Positions 1 to 9,303 of a DNA stretch of 64,000 nt are shown one piece after another. Where the stretch lies: NCBI RefSeq assembly GCF_948472415.1, contig NZ_OX419519.1, positions 992,001 through 1,056,000 of the forward strand, in the 5' to 3' direction. Made by a program: the position numbers and the translations under genes. Origin of the DNA: Kitasatospora fiedleri. Lineage in GTDB: Bacteria; Actinomycetota; Actinomycetes; Streptomycetales; Streptomycetaceae. The notes below the pieces were generated by a model that was not told the DNA's origin, ran no database searches, and worked only from the letters and a program-made list of their open reading frames with translations. Each line of letters starts with the position of its first letter. The stretch's first letter is position 1.

Positions 1-1367
<1,367 letters not shown>

Positions 1368-1558
1368 TCCGGTCACCTCCCGTGGATCGTCGGTCCGGGC
1401 CGGTGCGCGCGGGACGGGTGGCTCCCGGCGCCTGGTACCGCGTCCGGCCGGTACCCCCATGGTCCGTGACCCGGGCCCGGCCCGGCAGGGGCCTTGGACC
1501 TGTCTTCGCCGCCGGAGCGCCGAGGCGGAGGGGCGAAGGGGCCCCGGGGGGCGGGCCC

Positions 1559-1573
1559 GGGACCAACGGCCCC
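1559..1573. promoter_or_regulatory. DevR/DosR-like inverted repeat
   Basis: GGGACCAACGGCCCC is an inverted repeat with one mismatch (GGGACC-N3-GGCCCC). It lies in the 320-bp divergent region between the split-barrel protein and the universal stress protein. Actinobacterial DosR/OsdR boxes are GGGAC..GGYCC palindromes in front of exactly such genes. The rest of 1368-1687 shows no reading frame I trust. Confidence 0.4.
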
Positions 1574-1687
1574 GGGCGGCCGGGCCCGCCGGCCCTGGCG
1601 GGCCCCGACGGGCCGGAGCAGAGTGGGCCGCGACCCCGGTGTCGGGCGATGGGGGCCCACGGGGATTCGCACAGGGAAGGCACTGCC

Positions 1688-2551
1688 ATGACTCGTCCCG
1701 TTCTCGCCGCAGTCGATGCGTCCGTCCGCAGCCGTGCCGCCGCGCACTGGGCCGCCCAGGAGGCCGGCCGCCGGGGTGCGCCGCTGCGGCTGCTGCACGC
1801 CTGGCCGTACCAGGGCCGCAAGGCCGACGACCGGGTCGGGGCCGAGGACCTGGAGGGCGGCGGGCGGGCGATGCTGGACGACGTCGCCCGGGAGCTGACC
1901 GCCGCGTACCCGGGCCTGGAGGTCTCCGGCGAGCTGGTGCCGGACGCCGCGGTCGACGGGCTGACCGCCGCCGCCGAGCAGGGGGACCTGCTGGTGATCG
2001 GCACCCGCGGGCTGGGCGGCTTCCGCGGGCTGCTGGTCGGCTCGGTCAGCCTGGGCGTGGCGGGCCGCTCGGCGGCGCCGGTGGTGCTGGTCCGCGAGGG
2101 CCGGCCGGAGCCCGAGCGGCACGAGCCGGAGGTCACCGTCGGCCTGGACGCGCTCGAACCGAACGACGCCGTCCTGGAGTTCGCCTTCGAGGCGGCCCGG
2201 CTGCGCGGCGCCCGGGTACGGGTGGTGCACGGCTGGGAGCTGCCGCCGGCCTACGGGTACGCCGGGTGGGTCCCGGTCGAGACCGAGCAGCAGGAGCTGG
2301 GCGCGCTGGCGGTCGGCATGGTCGCCGAGGCGGTCGCCCCGTGGCGGGGGAAGTACCCGCGCACGCTGGTGCTGGAGGACGTCCGCACCGGTGGCGGCGC
2401 GGCGGCCCTGGTCGAGGCGTCCGAGCAGTCGGACCTGGTGGTGGTCGGTCGCCGTCGGCGCACCCTGGGCCTGGGCAGCAAGCTCGGCTCGGTGGCCCAC
2501 GCGGTGATCCACCACGCGCAGGCCCCGGTCGCGGTGATACCGCACGACTGA
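1688..2551 (+). CDS. Universal stress protein, tandem UspA domains
   Basis: 287 residues with two UspA folds. The first starts at MTRPVLAAVDASVRS and ends with the nucleotide-binding loop GTRGLGGFRGLLVGSVS. The second begins VTVGLDALEPNDAVLEFAFE and ends VVGRRRRTLGLGSKLGSVAH. Both loops fit the ATP-binding G-X2-G-X9-G(S/T) pattern. The ATG at 1688 follows AGGGAAGG, and upstream in-frame codons are non-conserved. It is a cytosolic stress or dormancy factor, with a DosR-like box 115 bp upstream. The frame is intact and codon bias is normal. Confidence 0.92.
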   Translation: MTRPVLAAVDASVRSRAAAHWAAQEAGRRGAPLRLLHAWPYQGRKADDRVGAEDLEGGGRAMLDDVARELTAAYPGLEVSGELVPDAAVDGLTAAAEQGDLLVIGTRGLGGFRGLLVGSVSLGVAGRSAAPVVLVREGRPEPERHEPEVTVGLDALEPNDAVLEFAFEAARLRGARVRVVHGWELPPAYGYAGWVPVETEQQELGALAVGMVAEAVAPWRGKYPRTLVLEDVRTGGGAAALVEASEQSDLVVVGRRRRTLGLGSKLGSVAHAVIHHAQAPVAVIPHD

Positions 2552-2624
2552 CCCCGCGCCCACCGGTCCCGGCCGGCCCCGGCCGCTGAGCCCCCGACGT
2601 CCCCGTGCCCCGCGCCCCCGGCGC

Positions 2625-4349
2625 TCAGCGGTCGAAGCGGAAGGCCAGCAGCGTCGCGTCGTCCTCCGACAGCGGGCCGGACATGTCGCGCACCACGGCG
2701 TCCACCAGTTCCTGGAGGTCCGGTCCGGTCGCGCAGTCCTCGGTGGCGTGCCGGTGGACGGCCGCGCAGAGTGCGGCGAGGCGGGCGTCGATGTCCTGGT
2801 CGCGGCGCTCGATCAGGCCGTCGGTGTACAGCAGGACGGTGTCACCGGGGCGGACGCGGGTCTCCACCGCCCGGTAGGAGACGTCGGGCAGCACGCCCAG
2901 CGGCGGGCCGGTCTCGGGGTTCATCGGGGCGGCCCGGCCGTCGCGCAGCAGCACCGGCGGGGGGTGGCCGGCGCAGATCCAGCGCAGCAGGCGCCGGTGG
3001 GGGTAGTAGCGGGAGACGATCGCGGTGGCGGTGGCCTCGTCGCCCTCGTCGCAGGCGATCCGGTTGAGCCAGCCGCCGAGCGACTCGACCAGCGCGCCGG
3101 TGAACGCCAGTCCGGCCAGCGCGTGCCGCAGCGTCGACATCAGGGCGACCGCGTCCAGGCCGTGCCCGCGCGCGTCGCCGACCGCCAACAGCACTTTTCC
3201 GTCCGGGAGTTGACGGACCTTGAACCAGTCGCCGCCGACCCCGCCCTCGGCCGGGCGGTAGGCCACCGCGGTGCTGACGCCGACCCCGACCAGGGCCGCG
3301 GAGCGCGGTTGCAGGGCCTCCTGGAGGCGCTGCACCACGTAGTGCTCGGTGTCGGCGCGGCGGGCCTGGCGCTCGGTCTCCTCCTGCTGCTCGCGCAGCC
3401 GCCGCCGGCTCTCCCACAGTTCGGTGACGTCCTGGAGCACCACCCGCAGGCCCTCGATCGGCCCGCCGTCCTCGCGCACCGCCTCGGCCACCAGCCGGAC
3501 CCGGCGCGGCCGGCCGGACCCGTACAGCTCGGTCAGCACGTCGATGTCCTCGCCGGTGGCCAGCAGCCGGTCGAGCTCGCGGTAGAGGGCGGGGCGGGCG
3601 GTCTCGGTGACCCGGCGCAGCGCCCGGCCCGGGGGCAGGGCGGCGGTGTCGGGGGGCAGGCCGAGCAGGACGGCCAGGCCGGGCGAGACGTCCAGCCGGT
3701 CCTCGTGCAGGTCCCACTCGGCCCAGCCGACCCGGGCGATCCGCTGCGCGGCGCGGGCGATCTCCTCGGTCCGGTCGTCGGGCCACACCAGCAGCAGCCG
3801 CCGGCCCAGCCGGTGCGCGGTGACGTGCTCGCGGCGGGTGCGGGTGCTGCCGTCGGACGCCGGGTAGCGCCGCCGCACCGGCACCGAGCGGGCCGCGTGC
3901 CCCGTGCGCAGCACCTCGCCGACGGTGTCCGCGAACGCCGCGCTCCACAGCCCCGGGTACGCCTCGCGCAGCGAGACGCCGCGCCCCTCCTCGGCGGCCT
4001 GCCGGTGCGCCTGGCCGGGGTGGTGCGGGTGTCGGAGCACGGCCTCGTTGACGATCACCGCGGCGAGGTCGCGGACGTCGCCCGCCCCGTCGAGCACCGG
4101 CTCGGCCAGTACCGCGGCCTGCGGGAGGGCGTCCAGCAGGTGGTGCAGGTCGCGGTCCGGCGGGCGGGCCAGCTCCGGGTCGAGCGCGGCGTCCGGGACG
4201 ACCGGCGGCGGCCCGGACGGCTCGGCGGGCGCGGCCCGGCGTTGCTCCTCGCGCAGCCGCTCGACGGTGCGGCGCAGGGCCTCGCCCCCATCGGCCCGCT
4301 GCGGTCGCCCGTACACGGCAGCCCCTCTCCGCTCGGCGTTCTCCGCCAC
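2625..4349 (-). CDS. PAS-containing SpoIIE-family PP2C protein phosphatase
   Basis: 574 residues. Residues ~60-130 resemble a sensor domain, ~200-320 a PAS/PAC domain (GWAEWDLHEDRLDVSPGLA, VVLQDVTELWESRRRLREQ), then a short coiled coil. The last 240 residues are a SpoIIE phosphatase with metal-binding motifs GGDWF, VGDARGHGLDA, LLYTDGLIERR and EDDATLLAFRFDR. Proteins of this type dephosphorylate anti-anti-sigma factors in partner-switching cascades. No STAS or HATPase gene is adjacent, so its partner is elsewhere. It is convergent with the stress protein gene and the frame is intact. Confidence 0.9.
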   Translation of the reverse strand: MAENAERRGAAVYGRPQRADGGEALRRTVERLREEQRRAAPAEPSGPPPVVPDAALDPELARPPDRDLHHLLDALPQAAVLAEPVLDGAGDVRDLAAVIVNEAVLRHPHHPGQAHRQAAEEGRGVSLREAYPGLWSAAFADTVGEVLRTGHAARSVPVRRRYPASDGSTRTRREHVTAHRLGRRLLLVWPDDRTEEIARAAQRIARVGWAEWDLHEDRLDVSPGLAVLLGLPPDTAALPPGRALRRVTETARPALYRELDRLLATGEDIDVLTELYGSGRPRRVRLVAEAVREDGGPIEGLRVVLQDVTELWESRRRLREQQEETERQARRADTEHYVVQRLQEALQPRSAALVGVGVSTAVAYRPAEGGVGGDWFKVRQLPDGKVLLAVGDARGHGLDAVALMSTLRHALAGLAFTGALVESLGGWLNRIACDEGDEATATAIVSRYYPHRRLLRWICAGHPPPVLLRDGRAAPMNPETGPPLGVLPDVSYRAVETRVRPGDTVLLYTDGLIERRDQDIDARLAALCAAVHRHATEDCATGPDLQELVDAVVRDMSGPLSEDDATLLAFRFDR

Positions 4350-4562
4350 TTTTCCGGCGGCCCGGCCGGGCGGCGACCTCGGCGGACCGGACGGGTGAGC
4401 CGCGGGGCGGGCCGGTCCGCCGGGGGCCGGTGCCCCGGTCCCGGGCGGTCTCCGGCGGGCCGGGGCGGCGTCACCCCGGGCGCGGGCACCGGCGCGGCGG
4501 GGGTGGTCGGCGGTGCGAGGCGTTCGACGGCTCCTCCGCGGACGGAGCCCGCCCCGTTCTCC

Positions 4563-6583
4563 CTATGCCTCCCCGCTCTCCCCGCTCTCCCCGGCGCAGG
4601 CCCGGGCCTCGGCCAGGTAGCGGGCCACCGGGCCCAGGGTCAGCAGGCCGCTGGCGGCTCCGGCGTGTTCGGCGCGGGCGGGGTGCAGGGCCCGGGCGGC
4701 CCGGGCCGCGGGGGCGGGCTGTCCGAGCAGGGCGGCGGCGCGGGCGGTCAGGCACCACAGGGCTTCCTGGAGGTGGTCGGGCGGGGGCTCGGGCAGGGCG
4801 GCGAGCGCGGCGGCGGCCTCCGTCCGGCGGCCCTGGGCGTGCAGCAGCAGCGGGCGCGCCCAGGGCAGGTACGGGCCCCAGTCCAGACGCGGGTCGGTGG
4901 GGGCGGGCCGGTCGTGCAGCAGGCGCAGGCCGAGCAGGGCGAGCGGGAGCAGGCCGCGCCGCAGGCCGGGCATCCCGGCGGTGCGCAGGGTCGCTTCGGC
5001 GTCCCGGTAGCGGGCGGCGGCCTCGGCGGCGGTCGGCCCGCCGGGGCGGGTGCTGCGGTCGGCCGCGGCCCGGGCCCGGAACCAGCCGGTGAGGACGCCG
5101 ACCAGGGGCGCCTCGGTGCCGGCGGCGAGCCGTTCGGCGGCCCGGGCGTGCGCGGCGGCGTCCAGGTCGCCGAGCGCGGAGGCGGACTGGAGGCGGACGA
5201 GTCGGCCGAGGACGGCGAAGTGCGGCAGGTCGTGCCGGGTGGCCAGGTCGAGGATCTCGGCGCCGGTGCGGTCCCGGTCGGGGGCCAGGCCGGGGCGGCC
5301 GAAGGACTGCAGGAAGACCCCGTTGAGGGCGAACGCCAGCAGTGCGGGGTCGCCCAGGCCGCGGGCCAGCGACTCGGCCCGCCGGGCGGCCCGCCCGGCG
5401 TGGCGCAGCCGGTCGGGGGTCAGGTCGGCGCTGCGGCTCTCGACCGCGACGGTGGCCAGCAGCCGGGCGGCCAGGGCGTCGGGGGCGGCCGGGCCGAGCG
5501 CGGCGAGGGTCCGTTCGGCGGCCTCGACCACGGCGCGGGACTGTTCGGCGTCGTCGGCGCGGCTCCACAGCGCGGGGACGTCGTAGGCGCCGATGACCCG
5601 GGCGGTCAGTTCGGCGTCGCCGGTCCGTTCGGCCGCGTGGATCGCGGCGAGGCGGTCGCGGCGGGCGTGCACCAGGGCGTCGCCGCCCGCGAGCGAGAGG
5701 GTGCGGGCGAGGTCGACGGTGGTGCGCGGGCCGAGCCGGCCGCCGGGCACGCTCCAGGCGGCGGGCGGCTGCCCGTACGGGGCGGCGCCGGTGAGGATGT
5801 CGGCCTCCAGGCGCTGGAGTTCCGCGCCCGGGTCCAGCCCGAGCCGTTCGCCGAGCAGGGTGCGGGCGCGGCGCAGGGCGGCCAGCGCGTCGGCCTGCCG
5901 GCCGGCCCGGTGCAGGGCGCGGGCGAGCAGGGCCCAGGCCGGTTCGCGCCAGGGGTGTTCGTCGACGTGGGCGCCCAGTTCGGCGGCGAGGGCGGCGAGC
6001 GGGGCGGTCGGGATGGGGGCTGGGGCGGGGTCGGGGGTGCTGCTCGCCCGGGTGTCGTCCGTGGCGGTCGGGGCCGCGTCGAGGAGCAGGCGGGCGCGCA
6101 GTTCGATCGCGTCCAGCCGCAGTTCCTCCAGCCTGGTCCGCTCGCGCCGGGCCCACGGCCGGTCGGGCAGGTCGGCGTAGGCGGGGCCGCGCCAGTCGGC
6201 GAGCACGGCGGTGAGTGCGGGCACGGCGGCGGGGTCGTGCCGGGCGCGGGCGAGGATGTCCTGGAAGCGGTGGGCGTCGATGTCCGCCCGGGGCAGGCGC
6301 AGGGCGTAGCCGGGGCCCTCGGTGACCAGCAGGCGCGGCGGGGTGCGGGCGGCCGGTCGGGTTCGAGGGCCCGGCGCAGGGCGGCGACGAAGGTCCGCAG
6401 GGCGCCGACGGCGCGGGGCGGCGGGTCGTCCCACAGCGCGTCGACCAGGGTGTCGGTGGGGACCATCCGCCCCTCGGCGGCCACCAGCCGGGCCAGCACT
6501 TCGCGGTGGCGGGGGCCGCCCAGGCCCACCGGGGTCCCGTCCGCGCGCCGGGCCCGGACGGAACCGAGCACGTCGATTCGCAT
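4563..6583 (-). CDS. AfsR/SARP-family transcriptional activator, one frame shift
   Basis: The ATG at 6583 opens MRIDVLGSVRARRADGTPVG and an OmpR-like winged helix (GPRHREVLARLVAAEGRMVP). Near 6347, inside a C/G run, the frame shifts from EPDRPPA to RTPPRLLVTEGPGYALRLP. It then continues through the bacterial transcriptional activation domain (YADLPDRPWARRERTRLEEL, WALLARALHRAGRQADALA) and a ~400-residue alpha-helical, TPR-like C-terminus ending ACAGESGESGEA. No P-loop was found, so this is a medium SARP without the NTPase domain of AfsR. SARPs activate secondary-metabolite genes. It is divergent from a hydrolase gene (160 bp between them) and may control it. The shift looks like a single-base error, because both halves match in order without loss. 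Confidence 0.85.
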
Positions 6584-6741
6584 GGCCCCATCCTGCCCCG
6601 GAGCGGCGCGCGGACGGCGGGACGGCGGTGGGAACGGGGGGTCGCCGCTCCGGTTGCTGATCGGTTGCTGATCGGCGTCGCCGAGGCTGGTGCGGTCGGT
6701 TCCCGATCCGGGGAACCCGGTCCGAGGAAGAGGTACCTGTC

Positions 6742-7707
6742 ATGACGTCCACGACGTCCGGTGTCACGTCCGGCACGCCCGGTCCCGCAGTAGGCCCCGC
6801 AAGCCCCGCAGGTCTCGAGAGCTTCGAGGGCTCCGAAGGTTTCGAGGGCTTCGAGGACGTCCGGCTGCCGGGTGCGGACGGGGTGGAGATGGCCGCGTGG
6901 GTCGGCGGCAGCGGCAGCCCGGTGGTGCTGCTGCACGGTTTCCCGCAGACCCGCCTGATGTGGCGGCACGTCGCCGGGCGGCTCGCCGCCGAGCACACGG
7001 TGATCTGCCCCGACCTGCGGGGCTACGGCGCCAGCGGGAAGCCCGCGGCCACCGGCCCCGAGGTGTACGCGAAGCGCACGATGGCCGCCGACGTGGTGGC
7101 GCTGGCGGCGGCGCTCGGCCACCGGCGGTTCGCGCTGGTGGGGCACGACCGGGGCGCGCTGGTCGCCTTCCGCGCCGGGCTGGACCACCCCGGGACGGTC
7201 ACCCACCTGGGCGTCCTCGACGTGGTGCCGACCCTCGACATGTGGGACGTCCTGCACGGCACCTCGGCGGCGGTGGGCTACCACCTGTACCTGATGGCCC
7301 AGCCGCCCGGCCTGCCGGAGACGATGATCGCCAACAGCGCGGACGCGTTCTTCGGCTCCTTCCTCGACGCCTGGGCGAACGACCCGGCCGCCCTGCCCCC
7401 GCGGGTCCGCGCCGAGTACCTCCGTGCGAGCGCCGCCGCGGTCCCCTCGATCGTCGCGGACTACCGCGCCTCGGCGGGCATCGACGTGCTGCACGACCGG
7501 GCCGACCTGGACGCCGGGTCACGGCTGGCCATGCCCGTCACCGTCGTCCAGCAGGACTGGGGCGCGCAGTTGGGCTACGACGCCGCCGGGGTCTGGCGCG
7601 CCTGGGCCCCCGACCTGGACCACCGCCTGACCCGCGCGGGCCACTTCATGGCCGAGGAGTCCCCCGACGAGATCACGGCGGCCGTCCGCGACCTGCTGGC
7701 CCGCTGA
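6742..7707 (+). CDS. Alpha/beta-hydrolase, haloacetate dehalogenase/epoxide hydrolase type
   Basis: 321 residues. The oxyanion motif is LLHGFPQTRLMWRHVA and the nucleophile elbow is VGHDRGALVAFR, whose Asp nucleophile places it with fluoroacetate dehalogenases and epoxide hydrolases rather than Ser esterases. The cap region contains LDVVPTLDMWDVLHG, and the catalytic His is probably in TRAGHFMAEESP near the end. The N-terminal ~35 residues are Ser/Gly-rich with an EGFE-type repeat (ESFEGSEGFEGFED) not usual in the family. Divergent from the SARP gene. Substrate unknown. Confidence 0.85.
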   Translation: MTSTTSGVTSGTPGPAVGPASPAGLESFEGSEGFEGFEDVRLPGADGVEMAAWVGGSGSPVVLLHGFPQTRLMWRHVAGRLAAEHTVICPDLRGYGASGKPAATGPEVYAKRTMAADVVALAAALGHRRFALVGHDRGALVAFRAGLDHPGTVTHLGVLDVVPTLDMWDVLHGTSAAVGYHLYLMAQPPGLPETMIANSADAFFGSFLDAWANDPAALPPRVRAEYLRASAAAVPSIVADYRASAGIDVLHDRADLDAGSRLAMPVTVVQQDWGAQLGYDAAGVWRAWAPDLDHRLTRAGHFMAEESPDEITAAVRDLLAR

Positions 7708-7740
7708 CTGGCGGCGGTGGTCCGCGGGGCCGGATGTTCC

Positions 7741-7754
7741 GACGGTGCGTCAGG
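7741..7754. promoter_or_regulatory. Candidate LacI-regulator operator, copy 1
   Basis: GACGGTGCGTCAGG lies about 170 bp before the LacI-family gene. The same sequence with one substitution is found before the xyloglucanase gene at 9128, so the two promoters may share an autoregulated operator. Confidence 0.35.
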
Positions 7755-7926
7755 AAGGTTTCGAACCGGGGCCAGTGGGGAGCGGGACCCGGCGCGGGCG
7801 GGGCGGGGAGAAGGTCGTGTCGGAGCTCTTGACGGTCCACCGACCAGGACCCTACGGTGCGGACACCGATGGCCCCGGGCGGGTGGCCATGGGCTCCCCC
7901 ACCCCGTGTCAGGAAGGGCGACCGCG

Positions 7927-9006
7927 TTGCCCGTTCACCCGCTCCCCCAGCCGATCGGTGCCGCCCGCCAGCCGGGTCGCGCCGTCCCGTTCCCGATCTC
8001 CGGACCGGACGGGGCGCCGAGCGCGTCCCCCGGTCCGACGCTGGCCCAGGTCGCGGCCCGCGCGGGCGTGTCGAGCGCCACCGCGTCCCGGGTGCTGAAC
8101 CGGTCCGCGCCGGTGTCCGCCGAGGTCGCCGCCCGCGTCGAGCGCGCGGCCCGCGAGTTGAGCTACGTCCGCCGCCGGGCGCCCGCCGCGACGGCCCGGG
8201 ACACCGGGGCGATCGCCGTGGTGGCGTTCGCGGACGTGCTGCGCTTCCACGCCGACCCGTTCCCGGTGCGGCTGCTGGCGGGCGCGCAGCGCGTCGTCCC
8301 GGACCGGGAGCTGGTGGTGCTGACGGCGGGCCCGGGGCCGGCCCGGCCGTCGCTGGTGCGGTACCTGTGCGGCGGGCACGTGGACGGCGTGCTGCTGGTC
8401 GGGCGGTGGGGCGACCCCGCGCTGCCCGGGCTGGTGCAGGCCGCGGGCGTGCCGGTGGTGTCGCTGGGCCGGCCGCCGCAGTCGCAGCGCCTGGCGCACG
8501 TGGACGCCGACAACCTGAGCGGCGCCCGCGCCGCCGTCCGCCTGCTGCACCGGGCCGGGCGGCGGCGGATCGCCACCATCGCCGGGCCTCCGGACACCGC
8601 CGCGGGCGCCGACCGGCTGGCCGGCTACCGGCGGGCGCTGGCCGACCGGGGCGACCCGACCCGCTGCGCGGTGGCCTACGGCGACTTCGGGTCGCGCTCC
8701 GGCGAGCACGCCATGCTCCGGCTGCTCGACCAGTACCCGGACGTGGACGCGGTGTTCGCCGCCTCGGACGCGATGGCGGTGGGCGCGCTGCGGGCGCTGC
8801 GCCGGCTCGGGCGGCGGGTGCCGGACGACGTCGCGGTGATCGGTTTCGACGACTCCCCGGCCGCCGCGACCTCCCGGCCCGGCCTGACCACCGTCCGCCA
8901 GCCGGTGGAGGACCTGGGCGCCCGCGCGGTGGAGCTGCTCCAGGACGCGGCGCCGGGCCGCTCCGTGGTGCTGCCGACCCACCTGGTGGTGCGCCAGTCC
9001 TGCTGA
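7927..9006 (+). CDS. LacI-family transcriptional repressor
   Basis: 359 residues from the TTG at 7927, which is preceded by AGGAAGGGCGACCG. After a 40-residue leader comes the HTH TLAQVAARAGVSSATASRVL with the NRSAPVS hinge, then a periplasmic-binding-like sugar domain. Its landmarks are HVDGVLLVG, ADNLSGARAAVRLLH, AASDAMAVGALRAL and VIGFDDSPAAATSRPGLTTV. LacI proteins of this class in streptomycetes sense oligosaccharides. A secreted GH74 xyloglucanase follows 300 bp downstream on the same strand and shares an upstream motif, so xylogluco-oligosaccharides are the natural guess for inducer. Confidence 0.9.
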   Translation: MPVHPLPQPIGAARQPGRAVPFPISGPDGAPSASPGPTLAQVAARAGVSSATASRVLNRSAPVSAEVAARVERAARELSYVRRRAPAATARDTGAIAVVAFADVLRFHADPFPVRLLAGAQRVVPDRELVVLTAGPGPARPSLVRYLCGGHVDGVLLVGRWGDPALPGLVQAAGVPVVSLGRPPQSQRLAHVDADNLSGARAAVRLLHRAGRRRIATIAGPPDTAAGADRLAGYRRALADRGDPTRCAVAYGDFGSRSGEHAMLRLLDQYPDVDAVFAASDAMAVGALRALRRLGRRVPDDVAVIGFDDSPAAATSRPGLTTVRQPVEDLGARAVELLQDAAPGRSVVLPTHLVVRQSC

Positions 9007-9127
9007 CCGGGCCCCGCCCGCCGCCTGGTGGAGGCCGTCCGGGCGGCGGGCGGCGGTGGAGGCCGGCGGCAGGCGGCTGGCGGCAGGCGGTCGAACGACT
9101 GTCGAACGCGGTCCGCCGCAGGTGCGT

Positions 9128-9141
9128 GACGCTGCGTCAGG
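9128..9141. promoter_or_regulatory. Candidate LacI-regulator operator, copy 2
   Basis: GACGCTGCGTCAGG, 13 of 14 bases identical to the copy at 7741, overlaps the 13-bp palindrome TGACGC-T-GCGTCA (9127-9139) and lies ~165 bp before the GH74 start. The rest of 9007-9303 holds no gene I can support. Confidence 0.4.
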
Positions 9142-9303
9142 GGCGCTTTCCGGAGCACCGGTCGGCCCCGGAGCCGATGTAACTTCCACCGCGGGCGCGG
9201 CACCGACCTGCGATGTCCCGTCCGCGCGGAACCCGGCCGTTGTCGGCCGGGCGGACCGGGCGGCTTTCCTGGTCCTCCGCACCCGTGACCGAGGAGAGCC
9301 CCC

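Noticed and set aside
2748..6671. A 1307-codon plus-strand open frame
   Set aside because: Antisense shadow of the SpoIIE phosphatase and SARP genes; Gly/Arg/Ala-rich composition and no domain.
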